Source: Oscillospiraceae bacterium (GTDB taxonomy: Bacteria > Bacillota > Clostridia > Oscillospirales > Acutalibacteraceae). From it: DNA of 39,346 bases. The stretch's first letter is position 1; every line of letters begins with the position of its first letter. Location of the stretch: the NCBI GenBank assembly GCA_029218825.1, contig JAQXSC010000039.1:1-39346 (forward strand), given 5' to 3'. The notes beneath the pieces are model-generated. The model was not told where the DNA came from. It worked only from the letters and a program-made list of their open reading frames with translations, and ran no database searches. Positions 1 to 8,063 of this stretch are shown piece after piece. The translations under genes were made by a program, and so were the position numbers.

Positions 1-1
1 G

Positions 2-1372
2 CTCACAGGTCACACTATGGACGTTACTGATGATAACGGCACAATCTACAGTGGCGACAGCAATATTGATTTCACCGATGAGTTTACATTCACTTCCGCA
101 TTTAACTACGTAGTAAAAGCCTCACAACAGGAAAAGGAAGGCTACAAATTCTTAGGTTGGTATGATAAAAGCGGAAATAAGCTTTCTGCCACATCCGACC
201 ACAGCTTTACCATAGAACCATATTACTCTACAAGTAATAAAGATACTGATCATCAAACCCCCGGTGTTGTTTATGCAAGATTTGGATTTGAGTACAAGGT
301 TAAATTCCATATTAATGACAGCGATACGGTTTCTACCGTAGGCAACCCTGACGCTGACCTTTACAGGGTTTATTACCCTGAGGGTGTTGATATTTCACAG
401 GCATCAAGTCTAAACCTTAATTACGAAATATTGCATCTGGACAGCAATAACAAGATTCAAAAGCATTTCTATGACATTCCTACTCCAAAATCTACTTACG
501 GTAAAATCTTTAAGGGTTGGTATGAAGATAAGGACAATAATACCGACTCAAACGCAATTCAATGGAATAACAAAGCATATACAACCGAAACCGATATTTA
601 TGCTCACTGGATAGACGTTGGAACTGTTCCACAGGATCCGAAAGATAAGAAAATCATTGATCCTGCCAACAGACCTTTTGTAAACGAAAATAAAGGAAAT
701 AACAATTTATTATGGGGATTTGATTTGTCAGGTGTTCAGATTCGTTATGAGGACAAGGACGAAAACTATCCCGGTGGTACTGTGGATATACCGGCATTTA
801 CTACTGACGGATTGAGATTTGTTACCTATATCAAAGAGGATATTCTGTCCAAGGCAAGTACCCTGTTCAAGACAGGATATACCGGTTATACAAAGATTGC
901 GTCACCAATCCGCTACGGATATGTTGTAGCAAAAGAGTCAACCGCAGACAGTAAGCTCAAAGACGACAAGAGCCTTGAATACAAGGATTCAAATGTGAAC
1001 GGCGTGGATACAAGGTATGACTATTCCTTTGTAACTAACGCAGATTGCACAAGTGGTGTAGGAGGATACAAAGATACTCCAATACGTGACCACGAAAACT
1101 TTACCGACTACAGAATTTACTCGCTGATAATTTCATACGATAAAAAAGGAAAGTCTGATGCAGAGATTAAAGAGGCAAAAGGTCAAAATGTTATAGCAAG
1201 GCCGTATCTCCGCTATCAAGACGCAAACGGACTGTACCGCACCTATTATCAGGACTATACAGGTAACGCAAATAAGTATGGCGGATGCAGTACAAACTAT
1301 ACTGCTACAAGAGAATATCTTGAAAAAAATAGTTATTTCCCAACTAAACCCACAACAGCCCCTGCTAACTAA
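2..1372 (+). CDS. InlB-repeat surface protein, 3' part only
   Basis: The frame is open to the left edge of the window, so this is the C-terminal part (about 456 residues) of a larger protein; the ATG at 17 is probably internal. Two segments look like Listeria-Bacteroides (InlB B/Flg_new) repeats: one with the core FLGWYD and a following YARF, the other with FKGWYED and a closing IYAHW. Such repeats are small beta-grasp-like modules typical of bacterial surface or secreted proteins. The remaining ~250 residues, rich in Tyr, Asp and Asn, match nothing I can name. The protein ends in a short Pro/Thr stretch (PTKPTTAPAN) without a membrane anchor or LPXTG motif, so the mature C-terminus is probably free. 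A strong terminator follows 16 bases after the stop. Function unknown; the surface role is inferred from the repeats. Confidence 0.8.
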   Translation, partial: LTGHTMDVTDDNGTIYSGDSNIDFTDEFTFTSAFNYVVKASQQEKEGYKFLGWYDKSGNKLSATSDHSFTIEPYYSTSNKDTDHQTPGVVYARFGFEYKVKFHINDSDTVSTVGNPDADLYRVYYPEGVDISQASSLNLNYEILHLDSNNKIQKHFYDIPTPKSTYGKIFKGWYEDKDNNTDSNAIQWNNKAYTTETDIYAHWIDVGTVPQDPKDKKIIDPANRPFVNENKGNNNLLWGFDLSGVQIRYEDKDENYPGGTVDIPAFTTDGLRFVTYIKEDILSKASTLFKTGYTGYTKIASPIRYGYVVAKESTADSKLKDDKSLEYKDSNVNGVDTRYDYSFVTNADCTSGVGGYKDTPIRDHENFTDYRIYSLIISYDKKGKSDAEIKEAKGQNVIARPYLRYQDANGLYRTYYQDYTGNANKYGGCSTNYTATREYLEKNSYFPTKPTTAPAN

Positions 1373-1387
1373 TTAAATAATAAACAA

Positions 1388-1431
1388 AACAGGAGATAGA
1401 TTGAATTCCAATCTATCTCCTGTTATTTTTT
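1388..1431. terminator. Rho-independent terminator between convergent genes
   Basis: A perfect 16-bp stem (1388-1403 with 1409-1424) closes a 5-base loop and is followed on the plus strand by ATTTTTT. On the minus strand the same hairpin is followed by TTTTGTTTATT, so it probably works in both directions for the convergent genes on either side. Confidence 0.9.
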
Positions 1432-1486
1432 AAATTCGGTCATAAGCAAAAGTTAATTGATATATGAATTTTTCTACAGGTCTATC

Positions 1487-1519
1487 ATTATCCATTATCA
1501 ATTATCCATTATCAATTAT
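1487..1519. repeat. ATTATCM heptamer tandem repeat
   Basis: Four heptamers, alternating ATTATCC and ATTATCA, then a partial ATTAT. They form two perfect copies of a 14-base unit (1487-1500 and 1501-1514). The array lies one base beyond the stop codon of the minus-strand gene at 1521-2642. A related array is at 30452-30490. Confidence 0.85.
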
Positions 1520-1520
1520 T

Positions 1521-2642
1521 TTACTCCACCGTCACTATTATATACACGTGCCTTACCTTGCCGTTGTATGTACCTTTGGCGGTCAGAGTAGCCTTGCCAC
1601 GCTTTACGCCTGTTATAACTCCCACGTCAGACACCGCTACTGTTTTGCTGTCAGAGGACTTCCAACTTATTAAGGTTTCAGCGGAATACTCACAAATCTT
1701 TTTGTAAATATCCTTGTAAACCTCGCCCTTTGAAATAGTAAGGTACAGCGGTATATCCTCGCTTTCAAAATATCCGAAAACGTCACCGTCAATATTGCTC
1801 TTTGCGGACTTATCCTTGCCGTTATAGGCTACAATGTAGTATTTGTATGAGTTGATGCCTACACAGGTAGTATCAACGTACATTTCCGTTGCGCCCTCTG
1901 TAATTGTCTTTATATGCTTAAAGTTATTTTCCTTTTTTAATGAACGATATATGCGATATCCCTCTGCTCCTTTGACCTTTTTCCATTCCAAGGTAATGCC
2001 GTCCATATCCAGGTATTCCTCTGCGTGGAGATTAGGCTGTTCCAAAAACATTTTTGTTACAGGAGTACTGTATGCCCCTGATGTTTTGTTGATAACCGCC
2101 TTTACCTTAATGCTGTAGGTAGCACCTTTATCCACGTTGTCGTCAACAAAACTCAAGGCTTTGCCTTTGTATGCGGTTTTGTACTTCTTGCCTGTAGTTT
2201 TTTTCATAGCAACAATGTATTTTGTTGCGCCCTTTACCTTGCTCCAACTGACTTTTATGCCGGTAGCGATATTATTCACTGTCACCTTTGGAGTTCCAAC
2301 ACAGAGAATTGACTTTGTGTTGCTGTACTTGGACTTTCCTTTGCCCTCAAAGGATTTTACGGCATAATAATACTTTGTATTTGACTTTGCCTTAATATCA
2401 GTGTAAGAGTTTATATCTGATTTACCTATCAGCGCAAATTTAGTTTTAGCAGTTTTTCGGTATATGTAATACCCCTGTGCATTATCAACCTGCTCCCAAT
2501 TAAGCAATACTCCGGTACTGCTTAATTTTACGGAGTTTAGTTTCGGCTCTGCAAGGGCATTTGCAGTAAATCCCACAGATATACAACCTATGAGAAGTAT
2601 TAACGATAATGTAATACACAAAAATTTATTTAACTTTTTCAA
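1521..2642 (-). CDS. Secreted FN3/BIG2 repeat protein
   Basis: A 373-residue secreted protein. It starts with TTG (2640-2642): the signal peptide (MKKLNKF, then a hydrophobic stretch to about residue 31) begins exactly there and no in-frame ATG or GTG fits. Roughly residues 33-115, 118-200 and 203-285 are three fibronectin-III-like units, each with the GYYIYRK / KYIVAMK / GYRIYRS type strand and a following YYYAVK-type strand. The last ~80 residues are a BIG2 Ig-like domain (WKSSDSKTVAVSD, then GVITGVKRGKATLTAKG). No enzyme domain is present, so it is likely a structural or binding protein of the cell surface; there is no visible wall anchor. It is paralogous to the protein at 5223-6416: both carry MDGITL(E/N)W in the third FN3 unit. 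Ligand unknown. Confidence 0.85.
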   Translation of the reverse strand: MKKLNKFLCITLSLILLIGCISVGFTANALAEPKLNSVKLSSTGVLLNWEQVDNAQGYYIYRKTAKTKFALIGKSDINSYTDIKAKSNTKYYYAVKSFEGKGKSKYSNTKSILCVGTPKVTVNNIATGIKVSWSKVKGATKYIVAMKKTTGKKYKTAYKGKALSFVDDNVDKGATYSIKVKAVINKTSGAYSTPVTKMFLEQPNLHAEEYLDMDGITLEWKKVKGAEGYRIYRSLKKENNFKHIKTITEGATEMYVDTTCVGINSYKYYIVAYNGKDKSAKSNIDGDVFGYFESEDIPLYLTISKGEVYKDIYKKICEYSAETLISWKSSDSKTVAVSDVGVITGVKRGKATLTAKGTYNGKVRHVYIIVTVE

Positions 2643-2675
2643 AATCTCACAACCTGTCTATATTAATTAAGTAAT

Positions 2676-2704
2676 ATCTTACCATAAATCAATTAAAAAG
2701 TCTA
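2676..2704 (-). promoter_or_regulatory. Possible extended -10 promoter for the FN3/BIG2 gene
   Basis: On the minus strand TGG-TAAGAT forms an extended -10 (2676-2684), and TAGACT 17 bases upstream (2699-2704) is a weak -35. It lies 34 bases before the TTG start. This is the weakest promoter in the list. Confidence 0.35.
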
Positions 2705-2722
2705 TTGTGCAAAAATTGTAAA

Positions 2723-5119
2723 TTATTCGGAATAGCAGTACCAACGGCCGCCGTTTTTATTCCCCTCATTTGCTCGGTAACAGTTCAAGTCTTCCCTGAC
2801 TATCATATCATCAGTCTGGTTCTGCCAAGTATCTTTTGTGTCTTTAAACAGGAAACATTCTGCCCCTGCCACAAGTGGAGCATCAAAGGTATAATACCAA
2901 ATGTCCGTTCCGTCAATTTTTGTCATCAACACCGCTTCAGATTCAAGACCGCTTTCCTGCCAGCCGTATATATATACCTCTTGCCATTTTGCTATTGAAT
3001 TGTCAAAGTAAACTGTCTGCAATAAGAAATCGGAAGCAGGCTCCTCATAGTATTCCTCCGGTAAGCACTCACTTTCGTAACCCATTCTTATTAAGTTTTT
3101 TATAGGAGAAACAGTCATATCCCAGCAGGTAGAAACATTTCCCTGTTTACCGGAAATAGTAACCGGAGGCTCAGCAACAGCCTCTGTATGGCGATAAACA
3201 GTAATATCCGTTACATTTAAAGGCAGTTGAGCCACAAACGTGTAGGGGTTTAGAAATGAAATTTGCTCCATTTTGTAACTTTTTTCAGTGATATGGTCAT
3301 AAACATAAAGGGGTATCGTGTCATTTGCAATCCACTTTTGTTCTGTTGTTAAGTACAGTGAATACGTTTTCGGCTCATAAGCTTGTCCCGCAACGCTATG
3401 ATTGATTTCCATTTCTGCAATATCTTTTTGAATACAGGTAACGTCACTGATGGAAACAATACCGTCTTGGTTTACGTCTGCCATTTCAAGTCTTGTGTTG
3501 GAAATGTTTATAGATTTAACAAGATACTTGCTGATAAGAGTGCAATCGTTTACATCAAGCTTTTCATTGATATCAGCATCTCCGCAAATCATTTTTACAG
3601 GTTTTCCGTCTAAGCCTATTTGTTCATTTTCATTGGGCTTTACCCATATAATTTTTGCATTATTATCACCGAAAATTTCGGATATATTTTCACCAACATT
3701 TTCGGTAAACCTTACAAAATAATCCATTTTATGATTTCTTCCCATATTGCGGTTCAGAAATTGTATGTAGGTGTTTGAATCGTAGTTTGCACCTTCATTT
3801 TCATTCATACTGTAGGTTTCGGCAATATAGGTTTTTGCAATAGCAAACACATTATTTCTGACGTTGAAGTTCCCTTTATTTATATTTGCCGATGCCCAGC
3901 TCTTTATATGAGCGTCGTGTCCTTTGTCTGCCCTTTGGGAGCAAAGTCCGTAACCGGCATGCCACATATGGTTACCGCTGATAGTGAAATTTTTAAAATC
4001 TTTAGGAATATTTTTGCCCTGATCTAAAAAGTATTCTACAGAATAGTTGCAGTATTCCATAACATTATTTGTAAAATTAATATTGTCACAATGAATGTCG
4101 TTGTTTGTATCTCCGGAAAACTGAAAGGTTACCGCTGCATCATAAATCTGATTGAAATAACAGTTATCCACAGTGAAATTTTTGGCTTGTCCCCAAACTT
4201 GAACACCGTTACCAAAACGAACAGCGTCATATTGAATTGAACCGCCAATCCAATAAAACTCACAATTCTTTACAGTCAACCCCTCACAAGCCAGTGCACT
4301 GACCGCAAAATTTCCGCTGTAACGGAAAGTGATATTATCTATGGTAATATTGTCGCTCCATTTTGTTTCAATAATATCTATGCCCTCGGCAAATTCAATG
4401 CTTTCGTATAAATCAGCGGGATTTCCCTTTGTAGAACAGAGATACAGTTCTTTGCTCCCACTTGAATTATGGAAGAAATGTAAATTATCTTTCAAATCGG
4501 CATATGTATCAAATCGCTTGCCTGTAGTAGTGTTGTAGGTTACACCGTGTCGCTCTGCAATAACGCACTTTATGCCGTTGGCTTCCCCATTGTTGAAAAT
4601 AATGTTGCCTACATCTGCCTGTATAGGTTTTGAATATTTATAAACATTAGGAGCGTCGGTTTCTATCCACTGCCCCATTTCTGCATAATTATGTGATGAG
4701 CCGTAAAGCTCCGGCTTTTTGCCCTCTCCGTAGGCTGAATATGCAACTCCGTCTGTATAAGCCTTTACAGAGCCTCGCCATACTCCGCCACGCTGAAAAT
4801 ATACAACATCTCCCGACTGCAAATTCAGTTTGTTTACAGCAGATATTGTTGCAATGGGAGTGTTTGGGGATAGTCCGTCATTGTTGTCGTTTCCTTGGTT
4901 TGACACATAATATCCTTTAGCGCCGTTTTTAGGCTCTATAATTGCCCTTGTGCTATGTATTTCATCAATACGGTTTTGTGTATCACCGTAAAAAGTATCT
5001 ATTACTTCCTGTTCTGTTAATACTACCTCATTTACAACATCTGTAGCAAAGGCTGTTGTATTGATTAAGGATAACTGAAATATAATTAAAACTAATAAAA
5101 AGCATATTGATTTTTTCAT
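2723..5119 (-). CDS. Secreted beta-helix protein with type I dockerin
   Basis: A 798-residue secreted protein with a signal peptide (1-26), an ATG start and the ribosome site AAGGGGG. Residues ~68-480 have the signature of a right-handed parallel beta-helix: an entry segment YYVSNQGNDNNDG, then repeated rungs of the type NITIDNITF, LTVKNCEFYW, FTVDNCYFNQ and INFTNNVMEY. This fold is shared by pectate-lyase-like and other polysaccharide-active proteins, so a carbohydrate substrate is likely, but I cannot assign a reaction. Residues ~511-570 form a two-repeat type I dockerin (GDADINEKLDVND and ADVNQDGIVSISD, each followed by an IxK helix), which binds Ca2+ and a cohesin. The C-terminal ~110 residues (VYFDNS, then FKDT, WQNQTDD) resemble a CBM26-like starch-binding module. 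It has its own consensus promoter. The dockerin implies docking to a scaffold encoded outside this window. Confidence 0.85.
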   Translation of the reverse strand: MKKSICFLLVLIIFQLSLINTTAFATDVVNEVVLTEQEVIDTFYGDTQNRIDEIHSTRAIIEPKNGAKGYYVSNQGNDNNDGLSPNTPIATISAVNKLNLQSGDVVYFQRGGVWRGSVKAYTDGVAYSAYGEGKKPELYGSSHNYAEMGQWIETDAPNVYKYSKPIQADVGNIIFNNGEANGIKCVIAERHGVTYNTTTGKRFDTYADLKDNLHFFHNSSGSKELYLCSTKGNPADLYESIEFAEGIDIIETKWSDNITIDNITFRYSGNFAVSALACEGLTVKNCEFYWIGGSIQYDAVRFGNGVQVWGQAKNFTVDNCYFNQIYDAAVTFQFSGDTNNDIHCDNINFTNNVMEYCNYSVEYFLDQGKNIPKDFKNFTISGNHMWHAGYGLCSQRADKGHDAHIKSWASANINKGNFNVRNNVFAIAKTYIAETYSMNENEGANYDSNTYIQFLNRNMGRNHKMDYFVRFTENVGENISEIFGDNNAKIIWVKPNENEQIGLDGKPVKMICGDADINEKLDVNDCTLISKYLVKSINISNTRLEMADVNQDGIVSISDVTCIQKDIAEMEINHSVAGQAYEPKTYSLYLTTEQKWIANDTIPLYVYDHITEKSYKMEQISFLNPYTFVAQLPLNVTDITVYRHTEAVAEPPVTISGKQGNVSTCWDMTVSPIKNLIRMGYESECLPEEYYEEPASDFLLQTVYFDNSIAKWQEVYIYGWQESGLESEAVLMTKIDGTDIWYYTFDAPLVAGAECFLFKDTKDTWQNQTDDMIVREDLNCYRANEGNKNGGRWYCYSE

Positions 5120-5141
5120 ATTTTCGCCCCCTTACGTGTTC

Positions 5142-5170
5142 ATTATATATTGGCAAAAAGTCTGTGTCAA
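5142..5170 (-). promoter_or_regulatory. Consensus sigma-A promoter for the beta-helix gene
   Basis: On the minus strand TTGACA (5165-5170), a 17-base spacer and TATAAT (5142-5147) match the sigma-A consensus at all 12 positions. It lies 22 bases upstream of the ATG. It is the best promoter in the window. Confidence 0.9.
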
Positions 5171-5172
5171 CA

Positions 5173-5206
5173 CAAAAGAAAAAGGCGGATGCTTTGCGCA
5201 TCCGCC
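5173..5206 (-). terminator. Rho-independent terminator of the 397-residue FN3 gene
   Basis: A 9-bp GC-rich stem GGCGGATGC/GCATCCGCC (5184-5192 with 5198-5206) with a 5-base loop, followed on the minus strand by TTTTTCTTTTG. It lies 16 bases after the stop at 5223 and just upstream of the beta-helix promoter, separating the two transcripts. Confidence 0.9.
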
Positions 5207-5222
5207 AAATTTGGTTGTAAAA

Positions 5223-6416
5223 TTATTTTACTGTGATTTCAAGATAAACTGTGTTATTTGAAAGAGCAGTAACTGAATTGTTTGCAAGACCGTTTACAAG
5301 GTTCAGAGCAGCGTCGCTTACTGTAATCTTGATAACTGCTGTACCTGCTTTCTTTGCAGTAATTACAGAATTTTCAAGAGCAACAACATCTTCGCCCTCA
5401 ACAATCTTTTCCTCATACATACCGCCTAAACTTAGGAAGTCTGCAAGAGCCTTGCCCTCTGCATAAACATCGCCTGTGTTGAAGTACAGTTTGATGTGTG
5501 CATCGTGCTTGTTGTCATAGTAGTAACGATTTTCACCGTTTCCGTCCTTTGGAACATAAGGTGCAAGTTTCATTGTAGTCTTTGCAGACTCGCAAGAATC
5601 CTTAACTGCAACTACTGTATAAGCATATGCTGTTGGGTTCATAGCAGCCGCTGACTTATCGTTGTAAGTTGTACCCTTTACTGTGGCAATCTTCTTGTAG
5701 CCGTCCTCTGTGCATTTCTGTCTGTAAACAGCGTATGAAGCAGCGCCCTTAACAGTTGACCAATTCAAAGTTATTCCGTCCATTGACAGATTCTGACGTG
5801 CTGTAACGTTGCTTACAGTGTCAAGAGCAACGAAGGATTCAACTCCTCTGTATGCTTCTGATTTTGTTTTAGAAGCAACTGCTGTCAACTTGTATGTATA
5901 TTTTGTGCCTGAAACTACGTTTTTATCTGTATAAGATTTTGCTGTTGTGGAAGTAATTTTCTTATATGAGCCTGTAGTCTTTCTGTAAAGAACATACTTG
6001 TCTGCGCCTTTTCTGCCACTCCAAGTGAGTTTAACGCCGTTTTTTGTGTTCTCGATATTTGAGAACAACATCATATTCATTCTTGTAATTTTCTTTGCTT
6101 TTTTAGCAGGGCTAACTTTCTTGCCGTTTACAGCCTTTACCTTGTAAACGTAGTTTTTACCTGCCTTTACAACAGCGTCTGTATAAGAGGTGGATTTTGT
6201 TGTAATAATCTTTTTGCTGCCACGGAAAACCTGATAACCTGTAGCCTTTGAAACCTTTGACCAAGTAATCTTAATGCCGTTAACAATATTCTGTGACTTA
6301 ACGGATTTCGGTGCTTTCAGGGAAGCTGCTGATGCAGAAAATCCACCTACTGCCACAGCAGAAAGCGCCATAATTACAGCCAATGCTGTGCAAATAACCT
6401 TCTTTGAAATTTTCAT
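5223..6416 (-). CDS. Secreted FN3 repeat protein with BIG2-like end
   Basis: The start is the ATG at 6414-6416, behind a perfect AAGGAGG ribosome site; the frame is open 81 bases further upstream but that stretch overlaps the promoter. The product has 397 residues with a clear signal peptide (MKISKKVICTALAVIMALSA, cleaved near SASAAS). Three fibronectin-III-like units follow (about 33-112, 113-205, 207-300), each with a W-S-K/G core and a YxVxR/YKVKAV strand pair, then a C-terminal BIG2-like domain ending in YLEITVK. It has the same architecture as the protein at 1521-2642 and is probably its paralogue, although the beta-helix gene lies between them. No catalytic domain or wall anchor is visible. 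It is likely an abundant secreted surface or matrix protein; the ligand is unknown. Confidence 0.88.
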   Translation of the reverse strand: MKISKKVICTALAVIMALSAVAVGGFSASAASLKAPKSVKSQNIVNGIKITWSKVSKATGYQVFRGSKKIITTKSTSYTDAVVKAGKNYVYKVKAVNGKKVSPAKKAKKITRMNMMLFSNIENTKNGVKLTWSGRKGADKYVLYRKTTGSYKKITSTTAKSYTDKNVVSGTKYTYKLTAVASKTKSEAYRGVESFVALDTVSNVTARQNLSMDGITLNWSTVKGAASYAVYRQKCTEDGYKKIATVKGTTYNDKSAAAMNPTAYAYTVVAVKDSCESAKTTMKLAPYVPKDGNGENRYYYDNKHDAHIKLYFNTGDVYAEGKALADFLSLGGMYEEKIVEGEDVVALENSVITAKKAGTAVIKITVSDAALNLVNGLANNSVTALSNNTVYLEITVK

Positions 6417-6452
6417 TTTAAATTCCTCCTTATAATATACCAATACCATTAA

Positions 6453-6461
6453 ATTATAGCA
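6453..6461 (-). promoter_or_regulatory. Extended -10 promoter of the 397-residue FN3 gene
   Basis: On the minus strand TGC-TATAAT is a perfect -10 (6453-6458) with the extended TGn motif (6459-6461). No good -35 lies at 17 bases, as is usual for extended -10 promoters. The distance to the ATG is 36 bases. Confidence 0.6.
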
Positions 6462-6525
6462 CAGGCAAATATCAAAAACTATAGTAAAATTACACAAATA
6501 AATATAATTTTTTTGTTAAATATTA

Positions 6526-6554
6526 AAATCAACCCATATTGATTAAGTTGATTT
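6526..6554 (-). terminator. Weak hairpin at the end of the sortase operon
   Basis: An 8-bp stem AAATCAAC/GTTGATTT (6526-6533 with 6547-6554) overlaps the last codons of the membrane-protein gene. It is followed on the minus strand by TTAATATTT, a poor U-tract. An alternative shorter pairing AATCAA/TTGATT is possible. It may end the three-gene operon, but only moderately well. Confidence 0.35.
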
Positions 6555-7385
6555 CTTGCGTAAATGATTGTGTATCACTATCAATACAGCGGAAATAATC
6601 AAAAATATTACCGCTATAACGGAAATATTCAAAAAGATGTTATTCAGACAGGATATATACAAATCGTTCAAAGAACGTGTCAGAATCGCAATTTTGCTTA
6701 TTATGTTGCTGAAAAATACCCCAATAGGAATAACAATCAAAAACAATCCTGTAGCCGCCGTTGAGTAGTAAATATACCTTATGGCCTTATGTTTCCATTT
6801 GTTGGTGAAAAATATCACAAATACCAATCCGATACCTACCGCTGCAAAAATCAAATCGTATATTAATATTTTCTTTGACCATCTCAAAAAGTCCCTTTGA
6901 ATGGCGTTGAAATAGGTGATTTTTATATTATTACTGTATATCTTTGCAGATTCATTGATGAAGTAAACAATGTTTTCTTCCGATACGTTTTTGGGGTCAA
7001 TGCCCTGATTTACCTCGTATTTTTCGATAGCAGAGCGCAGACTTCTTTCAAAATTTTTGGTATCAACAGTAGGCTTCTGTCCGCTGTAGAACAAATCAAG
7101 ATAACTTTGAATATCCTCTCTGACCATTACCTCGTCAACGAAATTATCAAAGAACTTTTTGTTTAGACCACTGGCGTTACCGATGTCGATTAAATCAGCC
7201 TTTATCTCGTCGCACAAGTCAACATAATAATCGGAATTATTCAAAACCTCTCCCAGATAACTTTGGCTGAATATTGTGCATTTCAGCAATGTAAACAAAG
7301 ACACCGCCACAAGACAAAACGCCAACATCAGGGATAAAAATGTATGTAGGAACCTTTGAAATTTATTATTTTTTAACAGTTTCAT
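6543..7385 (-). CDS. Membrane protein of unknown function, third gene of sortase operon
   Basis: A 280-residue protein I do not recognise. It has an N-terminal hydrophobic segment (about 14-38), an extracytoplasmic-looking polar region of ~130 residues (about 40-170) rich in Asp, Glu and Asn, and three further membrane segments (about 176-196, 208-232, 250-272), ending with a basic tail NHLRKKST. The layout is one membrane span, one large outer domain, then a membrane bundle. It begins 11 bases after the sortase stop and is clearly cotranscribed with it. By position it may assist secretion, anchoring or display of the secreted protein at 8064-8621; that is inference only. No catalytic motif is visible. 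Confidence 0.75.
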   Translation of the reverse strand: MKLLKNNKFQRFLHTFLSLMLAFCLVAVSLFTLLKCTIFSQSYLGEVLNNSDYYVDLCDEIKADLIDIGNASGLNKKFFDNFVDEVMVREDIQSYLDLFYSGQKPTVDTKNFERSLRSAIEKYEVNQGIDPKNVSEENIVYFINESAKIYSNNIKITYFNAIQRDFLRWSKKILIYDLIFAAVGIGLVFVIFFTNKWKHKAIRYIYYSTAATGLFLIVIPIGVFFSNIISKIAILTRSLNDLYISCLNNIFLNISVIAVIFLIISAVLIVIHNHLRKKST

Positions 7386-7396
7386 AACTTACCCAC

Positions 7397-8062
7397 TCAT
7401 TCATAAAGTCCAACGATTTCAGGGCCGGATGTTTTCTTTGCATAGACAAAATACCGCAGTTCCGTCAAACCTAATTCGTCAAAAGGATAACAGGTATACA
7501 TAACAAGATTTTCCTCCTCTGCGGAAAGGTCGTAGGCGGATTTATCGTTTTTACCTGCTATCTTTGTTCCGGTAATCTCATATTCATAGTTGCCGTAACT
7601 TGTATTAACCGTAACAATATCCCCTGTTTTCACATTTTTAAGGCCGTTAAAGTAAGTGTTGTTGTGACCTGCAACCAAAATAGTTTTTCCGTAGCCGGGA
7701 ATAAAACTTCCTGCATATACGCCTACTCCGTTGTTTAGAGGAATTGTGCCGTCACCAAAGAATAACTTTGCGGATACATCTCTGTTGTTGATTTTCAATT
7801 CTCCGAATTGCTTGTTAATGCTCGGATATTCAACATCCTCTGCGTTCACTGTATCGCTGTTAATATTGGTTGGCACAAAGATATTTTCGTAGGCAGTGGA
7901 ATAATCCACCTGCTTATCGGACAAAAACATACTTCCTATGGAAACAATATCGGTTAAATCCGCCGAGAAAATCGCCAGAACGGAAAGATACATTATCACA
8001 CAAAAAATAATAGGTACATATATGAATTTTGTTATTCCCAATCGTTTTTTATTTTTACTCAT
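7397..8062 (-). CDS. Sortase, probably class D-like
   Basis: A 221-residue sortase with an N-terminal membrane anchor (about 12-33). The catalytic residues are all visible: His133 in VAGHNNTYF, Cys191 in MYTCYPFD and Arg203 in ELRYFVYA. Sortases are cysteine transpeptidases that cut a C-terminal sorting signal (usually LPXTG) and join the protein to peptidoglycan or to a pilin. The short size, N-terminal anchor and YTCYP active site suggest class D or a relative; classes B and C would be expected to be larger or to carry a lid. Its ATG is one base from the TAA of the preceding gene, whose product has a divergent sorting-signal layout. The pair therefore looks like a dedicated enzyme and substrate. 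Confidence 0.92.
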   Translation of the reverse strand: MSKNKKRLGITKFIYVPIIFCVIMYLSVLAIFSADLTDIVSIGSMFLSDKQVDYSTAYENIFVPTNINSDTVNAEDVEYPSINKQFGELKINNRDVSAKLFFGDGTIPLNNGVGVYAGSFIPGYGKTILVAGHNNTYFNGLKNVKTGDIVTVNTSYGNYEYEITGTKIAGKNDKSAYDLSAEEENLVMYTCYPFDELGLTELRYFVYAKKTSGPEIVGLYE

Positions 8063-8063
8063 A

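Noticed and set aside
1464-1673. Plus-strand 69-residue frame at 1464-1673
   Set aside because: It runs across the heptamer repeat and antisense to a real gene; a shadow frame.
6417-6497. 27-residue N-terminal extension of the FN3 protein
   Set aside because: The signal peptide begins at the ATG 6416 after AAGGAGG, and the extension covers the promoter.
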